Of a stretch of DNA of 64,000 bases, positions 60,801-64,000 are shown in pieces (positions within the stretch are counted from its first letter, which is position 1; each line of letters opens with the position of its first letter). The position numbers and the translations under genes were made by a program. A model generated the notes under the pieces. It worked only from the letters and a program-made list of their open reading frames with translations, was not told the DNA's origin and ran no database searches. The stretch is from assembly GCA_026413225.1 (NCBI GenBank), contig CM048554.1, forward strand, positions 4,356,001 to 4,420,000. Reading direction: 5' to 3'. This DNA comes from Otis tarda (taxonomy: Eukaryota > Chordata > Aves > Otidiformes > Otididae).

Positions 60801-63174
60801 TAGTGAACTACATTCTTTAAAGTCAACACTATCAAGCTACAGAACAGAGAGATTCAAGTTCAACAGTTTTGCTGCTGCCAGTTTTTGTGTGGTTTTGGTT
60901 GTTCTCCAACTTCATTTTACAAAGTTAGAGTCAATTATTTGCAATAAATGCAACAGTTTGCATCAAATTCATACTCAATAGTCATGCTAGAAACCTGCAG
61001 GTTGCAAAACATGCCAGATACACTGGCATTTACAATCAAGAGCATCATCTGCAAAAAAACGAGCAAGTAATGTTCCACTGCCTAACACACAAAATAACTT
61101 TGTTGTGTGCAAAAATCTGCCTTTAAATTTAACTGTAACTAAATAAAAATCCCATAGCTCCACTTGAAGCTGGAGGGAACAAAGGTATTAAAAGCAGCAT
61201 GCCTGTTCTAAAGAGCCTCTAAGATGGACCTACATTGCAAACAGAGGAAAAAATTGTCAAAAAAACCCTGCAACTGTTCACTTAAGATGCAAATACAATG
61301 AGGAAAGCTACACACTCATGTACTTGAATCTGCTCAAGGGGAATCATCAAATTATTTATATTTAAAGCATGGTTTTATATGACAAGCATTTCTATTGGTT
61401 TCAAAAATTAAACAGCAACTTGCAGAAGTTAGGCCAGTTTAGGCCTCAATGCAGTACACATTTTGTTGCATCTCTCTCAACTTTCCCCATCAGACAGCCC
61501 GAGTGCTCAAAAAGCCTCTTAAATTAATCAAAACAAATCAATGCAGCAGAACTACAGCTGTGATCTAGAGTCAGAAAAATACACTTAGCATCTTCTTGAT
61601 AAGTCACAAATCCCACTGAAGAATAATATTTGTCTTATCAAGAGCTCTACAATGAATATAAATTTGTGAACTGAACTAGGTTCTACAGAAATTCATTCTG
61701 TGAAATGAAACAGTCAAGAGAGATTTATTTAAAACGTTACCTGTTTTAACTGCATCATGGTCAATGTAAAAAGCGTTACAAACTGTTCTTCATACTGGCT
61801 TACGCTAACACCTGCAATCTCTGTGAGGCACTTCAAAGAGACATTTCGAAACATGGGAACATTTAAGAACTATTGAGAGAAAGAAAAAAAAATATAGATT
61901 ATTACAAAAGCGTTGCACGCAAAGCTTTTTTGCAACTTTTATTTAAATTTAAGAGCTGTCAATCTTTGCATGAGTACCTTGTATATTAGTGTGCTGATTA
62001 ACTTGGTCTCAAAGATATATCCCAAAGGAATCCAGTTCAGAAATCGTAGCAAAGTTTCCAAAGTTGCATGAACTAAGGGTGCATTTTGGGAGTTTTCCTG
62101 TAAACAACCATTAGCATTTATGATATTGTTATGCATAATTGGAGGAAATTTTAAAAATATCATTAAAGAAATAAGACTTACCATCACAAACTGACACAGC
62201 TGAAATATCTGAGAGAATTCATTGCACATGCTGTAAAAAAATAAATTAAAAATCAAGGATTGCTTATGGAATGTGGAAATGCTATCTATTTTAATTGAAA
62301 TGTCAGGACAGTCGACCTGCTGACAGAAAAGGTCCTGCAGTCCTATGTCCATAGGTGCATTCACAAGCCACCTGGCTTTTACCAGCTTTCATGGTAATAA
62401 TACATAGTTTGAAGTAGCTTGAAGTCTGTGCTTGTAAATTCTGGCTTGGAAATACAATCAATGCTGAATGCTGTGTTAAAGGGGCAGGAACCATCACTCA
62501 ACAGATGCTCCTTGCAATAAGGTAGAAATATCTGTGCGTACAAGTAAGTTTACTATCACCTAACAGTACTGCTTTAAAGAAAAATCAGTCACCCACTCAG
62601 TCTCAGAAATCAAATTAGACAAGCTGTAGGTGTTCACTCAAAAGCTCAAAGTGAGAACAACTACTTAGCTGCGAGCACAAAGTCTACCCTATTTATTAAG
62701 ATTTAAATATATATACTTGCCTGTCTTTCAAATGCTTAGCTTTTACTTGAGTAATCTGGCCACTGGAAAAATCAAACACTTCTTCACTCAATAGCTTAAG
62801 GATCACCATATTATTCTGACACAGGCTTTCACTAGTCCTGCTTGCTCCCACAATATCGCTGATAAAAGTTGGCCAGTGCTTCGGCCATTCCTGTTTCAGT
62901 ATCTGAGAAGCGAAGCATCCATATGTTAGATACGTATCCAAAGTCAAAGACATTATAACAAGATTTAAAACTTTATGAACTCTAGCTTACCTGAACAAGA
63001 ATCATATTCAGTTTCCCAATATATACTTTCTCTTTCTGGAGAAGAGAAAGAAGAGTCAGGTTATGCATAATATTCCCCTCCCTCTTCCTCCCCCTGAAAA
63101 GAATTCACTTACTTCTACACATGTTGGATCAGATGATGTCTTGATAATTAGGCCGACAACATATTTTTTAATAC
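45749..63174 (-). CDS. XPO1: XPO1 (CRM1, exportin-1), exons 5-25, residues 101-1071
   Basis: Twenty-one minus-strand exons join in one open frame of 2,915 nt ending at TAA 45751-45749. Counting back from the 1071-residue family length puts the first base of exon 5 within codon 101, exactly where GIKKYVVG belongs, so nothing is lost or shifted. XPO1 is the RanGTP-dependent karyopherin that carries leucine-rich-NES proteins and several RNPs from nucleus to cytoplasm. The part seen covers most of the HEAT-repeat solenoid, the acidic H9 loop (exon 13), the NES groove (exons 14-16) and the C-terminal tail EIPEEMCD. The reactive Cys528 (DLLGLCEQK) is TGT at 54285-54283, and Glu571 (FEFMH) is GAA at 54156-54154, both intact. 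Exon numbers follow the human gene, in which codon 571 is in exon 15. Exons 1-4, the start codon and most of the importin-beta-like N-terminal domain lie beyond the window. Introns are compact (77-2,508 nt). Identity is beyond reasonable doubt. Confidence 0.99.
45896..46633 (-). other. XPO1: XPO1 intron 24
   Basis: 738 nt, GT-AG, AT-rich. Nothing recognisable inside. Confidence 0.9.
46634..46730 (-). CDS. XPO1: XPO1 exon 24
   Basis: 97 nt, residues 991-1023 ([20 protein letters not shown], then [12 protein letters not shown]). Acceptor TGTTAG, donor GTATGC. Part of the last HEAT repeats. Confidence 0.98.
46807..46966 (-). CDS. XPO1: XPO1 exon 23
   Basis: 160 nt, residues 938-991 ([19 protein letters not shown] to [10 protein letters not shown]). 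Acceptor TGTTCAG, donor GTAAGT. Only 76 nt separate it from exon 24. Confidence 0.98.
47088..47222 (-). CDS. XPO1: XPO1 exon 22
   Basis: 135 nt, residues 893-938 ([19 protein letters not shown] to [11 protein letters not shown]). Donor GTAAGA. The acceptor region TTTTCCAG directly adjoins the 3' tail of a sense-oriented CR1 element (see 47236-47301). Confidence 0.98.
47223..48475 (-). other. XPO1: XPO1 intron 21
   Basis: 1,253 nt, GT-AG. Contains the CR1 fragment at its 3' end; the rest is unremarkable intron. Confidence 0.9.
47236..47301 (-). mobile_element. CR1 LINE, 3'-end fragment, minus strand, next to XPO1 exon 22 acceptor
   Basis: The plus strand shows the reverse complement of a CR1 3' end (GAATCATGGAATGG, TTGGAAGGGACC, AAAGGTCATCTA). 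Sense CR1 therefore runs from about 47301 down to about 47236, in the same direction as XPO1, and its tail stops about 13 nt short of exon 22. Only about 65 nt remain, the usual severe 5' truncation. Confidence 0.88.
48476..48644 (-). CDS. XPO1: XPO1 exon 21
   Basis: 169 nt, residues 837-893 ([20 protein letters not shown] to [10 protein letters not shown]). Acceptor CTTCTAG, donor GTAAAT. Confidence 0.98.
48645..49617 (-). other. XPO1: XPO1 intron 20
   Basis: 973 nt, GT-AG. Short chance open frames only; nothing recognised. Confidence 0.9.
49618..49812 (-). CDS. XPO1: XPO1 exon 20
   Basis: 195 nt, phase 0 at both ends, residues 772-836 ([20 protein letters not shown] to [10 protein letters not shown]). 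Acceptor AATTAG, donor GTATTT. Confidence 0.98.
49813..50225 (-). other. XPO1: XPO1 intron 19
   Basis: 413 nt, GT-AG. Nothing recognisable. Confidence 0.9.
50226..50332 (-). CDS. XPO1: XPO1 exon 19
   Basis: 107 nt, residues 736-771 ([20 protein letters not shown] to SNDPQM). Acceptor TTTCCAG, donor GTAAGT. Confidence 0.98.
50333..51799 (-). other. XPO1: XPO1 intron 18
   Basis: 1,467 nt, GT-AG. AT-rich; nothing recognisable. Confidence 0.9.
51800..51983 (-). CDS. XPO1: XPO1 exon 18
   Basis: 184 nt, residues 675-736 ([20 protein letters not shown] to ISAAIQANG). Acceptor TTTTTTTACAG, donor GTAAGA. Confidence 0.98.
51984..52898 (-). other. XPO1: XPO1 intron 17
   Basis: 915 nt, GT-AG. Nothing recognisable beyond short A tracts. 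Confidence 0.9.
52899..53033 (-). CDS. XPO1: XPO1 exon 17
   Basis: 135 nt, phase 0 at both ends, residues 630-674 ([20 protein letters not shown] to SIIQQATK). Acceptor CAATCAG, donor GTAAGC. Confidence 0.98.
53034..53865 (-). other. XPO1: XPO1 intron 16
   Basis: 832 nt, GT-AG. A 144-codon chance frame lies antisense at 53229-53663, with no domain I recognise. Confidence 0.9.
53866..54029 (-). CDS. XPO1: XPO1 exon 16
   Basis: 164 nt, residues 575-629 ([20 protein letters not shown] to CDLQPQQ). Acceptor TTTAATTTAG, donor GTACAT. Forms part of the NES-groove HEAT repeats 11-12. Confidence 0.98.
54144..54300 (-). CDS. XPO1: XPO1 exon 15, with Cys528 and Glu571
   Basis: 157 nt, residues 523-575 ([20 protein letters not shown] to [10 protein letters not shown]). 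Cys528, the residue attacked by leptomycin B and selinexor-type inhibitors in the human protein, is TGT at 54285-54283. Glu571, a human lymphoma hotspot, is GAA at 54156-54154. Acceptor TTGTAG, donor GTAATT. Confidence 0.98.
54301..55149 (-). other. XPO1: XPO1 intron 14
   Basis: 849 nt, GT-AG. Nothing recognisable. Confidence 0.9.
55150..55331 (-). CDS. XPO1: XPO1 exon 14
   Basis: 182 nt, residues 462-522 ([20 protein letters not shown] to RFLVTVIK). Acceptor TCTTTCAG, donor GTATCG. Confidence 0.98.
55332..56995 (-). other. XPO1: XPO1 intron 13
   Basis: 1,664 nt, GT-AG. AT-rich; nothing recognisable. Confidence 0.9.
56996..57134 (-). CDS. XPO1: XPO1 exon 13 (H9 loop)
   Basis: 139 nt, residues 416-462 ([20 protein letters not shown], then [20 protein letters not shown]). 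Encodes the acidic H9 loop, about residues 423-448, which couples RanGTP binding to the NES groove. Acceptor ACATACAG, donor GTAAGT. Confidence 0.98.
57135..57777 (-). other. XPO1: XPO1 intron 12
   Basis: 643 nt, GT-AG. Nothing recognisable. Confidence 0.9.
57778..57975 (-). CDS. XPO1: XPO1 exon 12
   Basis: 198 nt, phase 0 at both ends, residues 350-415 ([20 protein letters not shown] to [11 protein letters not shown]). Acceptor TTTTCCAG, donor GTAATT. Residue 414 is Ser where I recall Phe in human. Confidence 0.98.
57976..60483 (-). other. XPO1: XPO1 intron 11
   Basis: 2,508 nt, the longest XPO1 intron in the window, GT-AG. Short unrecognised open frames only. Confidence 0.9.
60484..60642 (-). 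CDS. XPO1: XPO1 exon 11
   Basis: 159 nt, phase 0 at both ends, residues 297-349 ([20 protein letters not shown] to [10 protein letters not shown]). Acceptor GTATTAG, donor GTAAGT. Confidence 0.98.
60643..61740 (-). other. XPO1: XPO1 intron 10
   Basis: 1,098 nt, GT-AG. Nothing recognisable. Confidence 0.9.
61741..61869 (-). CDS. XPO1: XPO1 exon 10
   Basis: 129 nt, phase 0 at both ends, residues 254-296 ([20 protein letters not shown] to LTMMQLKQ). Acceptor TCAATAG, donor GTAACG. Confidence 0.98.
61978..62097 (-). CDS. XPO1: XPO1 exon 9
   Basis: 120 nt, phase 0 at both ends, residues 214-253 ([20 protein letters not shown] to KLISTLIYK). Acceptor TTTACAG, donor GTACTC. Introns on either side are 108 and 84 nt. 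Confidence 0.98.
62182..62230 (-). CDS. XPO1: XPO1 exon 8
   Basis: 49 nt, residues 197-213 ([17 protein letters not shown]). Acceptor TTTTTTACAG, donor GTAAGT. Its first base completes the serine codon begun before a GC donor in exon 7. Confidence 0.98.
62231..62720 (-). other. XPO1: XPO1 intron 7, a GC-AG intron
   Basis: 490 nt. The donor is AAAGACAG followed by GCAAGT, the standard form of the rare GC-AG class; no GT donor in frame fits the exon 7 end. The acceptor is TTTACAG. Nothing else is recognisable inside. Confidence 0.9.
62721..62902 (-). CDS. XPO1: XPO1 exon 7
   Basis: 182 nt, residues 137-197 ([20 protein letters not shown] to [10 protein letters not shown]). Acceptor GCTTCTCAG; donor GC (62720-62719). 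The open frame continuing upstream of 62902 is intronic, as exon 6 ends in LVQ exactly where the family sequence requires. Confidence 0.97.
62991..63035 (-). CDS. XPO1: XPO1 exon 6
   Basis: A 45-nt microexon, phase 0 at both ends, residues 122-136 ([15 protein letters not shown]). Acceptor CTTCTCCAG, donor GTAAGC. Too short for frame-based detection; flanking introns are 88 and 77 nt. Confidence 0.97.
63113..63174 (-). CDS. XPO1: XPO1 exon 5
   Basis: 62 nt, residues 101-121 ([20 protein letters not shown]). Acceptor CTTCTGCAG, donor GTAAGT. This is the most 5' XPO1 exon in the window. Confidence 0.97.
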
Positions 63175-64000
63175 CTGCAGAAGAGTCAGAAATTTATTTT
63201 CAATTATGCCAGATAATGCAAATGTAGTAATAAATATTTTTAAATTCTGATTCTTTACATGTTTTTAAAAAGAAACACCTCTAAGGAACATATATGTATG
63301 TGTCAGTGAGCATCCCTCTTGACTTGTGTGCTCTATGGAAAAAAATCCACCTCTGCATCAATTCTGCAAGAGGTATTTCAGATGTACAAAATGGCGTCAC
63401 ACTTAAGCTAGTTCAATAAAACAAAAAAAAACCAGACTAAAGATTAGTGTATGCTTGCAGAAATTTCCACCAAAATCAATCTATCAGCTTCTTAAAGGCT
63501 GCAAGAAACTGTGAGAAACCCTGCAGGGGTAGCACTGCACAACACCGTATTAGGCTGAAGATGGAAAGATGGCATCCAGCACCGTCCAGACCCTGACATA
63601 TATTGCGCTAGGTACTTACAAATGCTGCTGTAAAGCTCACTCAGTGAAATGTATTTCTACCCACTACGCATTTTCAGATGGTACCTAATAACTCCAAAGT
63701 TGGCAGATATATTCTTACTGCCTCAGCCAAACGTTTACAACGGCAAGACAAAATACAAACAAGTGAGTCCTCCATCTTCTTTGACTAATGCTTTATTAAT
63801 AAAAAGTGAACTCCAAGAATAAATAGAGCTTCCCAAGCACGACTCCGGTTTTAATGCCAAGTTAGCTAGAACTGCATGGAAGTCTTCAATACATCATCTT
63901 CACTGTATGTAGAAGTTCAGAGATGTTCCAGCTTACTTAGATGATTCATTTTAAACACAGGAGTTCTTATGCACAGCATTTAAAAGCAAAACATCATGCC
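63175..64000 (-). other. XPO1: XPO1 intron 4 (3' part), running off the window
   Basis: 826 nt of intron upstream of exon 5. I looked for exon 4 (expected to end TRWKILPRNQCE) and did not find it, so it lies beyond 64,000. Nothing else recognised. Confidence 0.85.

Noticed and set aside
62696..62953. Extending XPO1 exon 7 upstream through the open frame ([10 protein letters not shown]...)
   Set aside because: A good acceptor (CTTCTCAG) lies before 62902, and the family sequence runs LVQ-ILKQEW with nothing between.
1..64000. CRISPR arrays, bacterial operons, prophage, tRNA or rRNA genes
   Set aside because: None seen. The window is vertebrate genomic DNA with spliced genes. I also recall that mammalian USP34 introns can host a snoRNA copy, but I could not identify one here by eye; an Infernal/Rfam scan would settle it.

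Overview
The window is vertebrate nuclear DNA and most likely from a bird. It is AT-rich, has no operons, and carries two interrupted protein-coding genes on the minus strand with clear GT-AG splicing. The bird call rests on two truncated CR1 LINE 3' ends with the ATTCTATG-type tail typical of avian (and some reptile) genomes, on compact introns, and on an XPO1 protein nearly identical to the mammalian one as I remember it. I cannot name the species.

Layout, low to high coordinate. (1) 1-36,861, minus strand: the 5' part of USP34, a giant ubiquitin-specific protease. Coding exons 1-6 are present (residues 1-273 plus two bases of codon 274), spread over about 33 kb, with a 19 kb first intron. 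The rest of the gene, including the catalytic domain, lies off the low end. (2) About 36.0-37.9 kb: a CpG island holding the USP34 start codon, GC-rich 5'UTR and promoter, with two perfect YY1-type sites, three TGATTGAT motifs, an octamer and long G tracts. (3) About 37.9-42.6 kb: AT-rich intergenic DNA without a recognisable gene. (4) 42.6-45.75 kb: probable XPO1 3'UTR with a distal and a proximal poly(A) signal. (5) 45,749-63,174, minus strand: XPO1 (CRM1, exportin-1), coding exons 5-25, encoding residues 101-1071 without a frame break; the exon lengths sum to exactly the remainder of a 1071-residue protein. (6) 63,175-64,000: the 3' part of XPO1 intron 4.

The two genes lie head-to-tail on one strand (XPO1 upstream of USP34), as I recall for human chromosome 2p15. 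They are not known to work together: XPO1 exports proteins and RNPs from the nucleus, USP34 removes ubiquitin (for example from axin in Wnt signalling).

I found no undescribed system, mobile cargo, CRISPR array or RNA gene. The points worth a second look are at the scale of gene structure: a CR1 tail forming the splice-acceptor region of XPO1 exon 22, a GC-AG intron in XPO1, a candidate poison exon in USP34 intron 6, a four-codon uORF overlapping the USP34 start, and the architecture of the USP34 CpG-island promoter. Most open frames in the window are chance frames in introns or CpG-island sequence.
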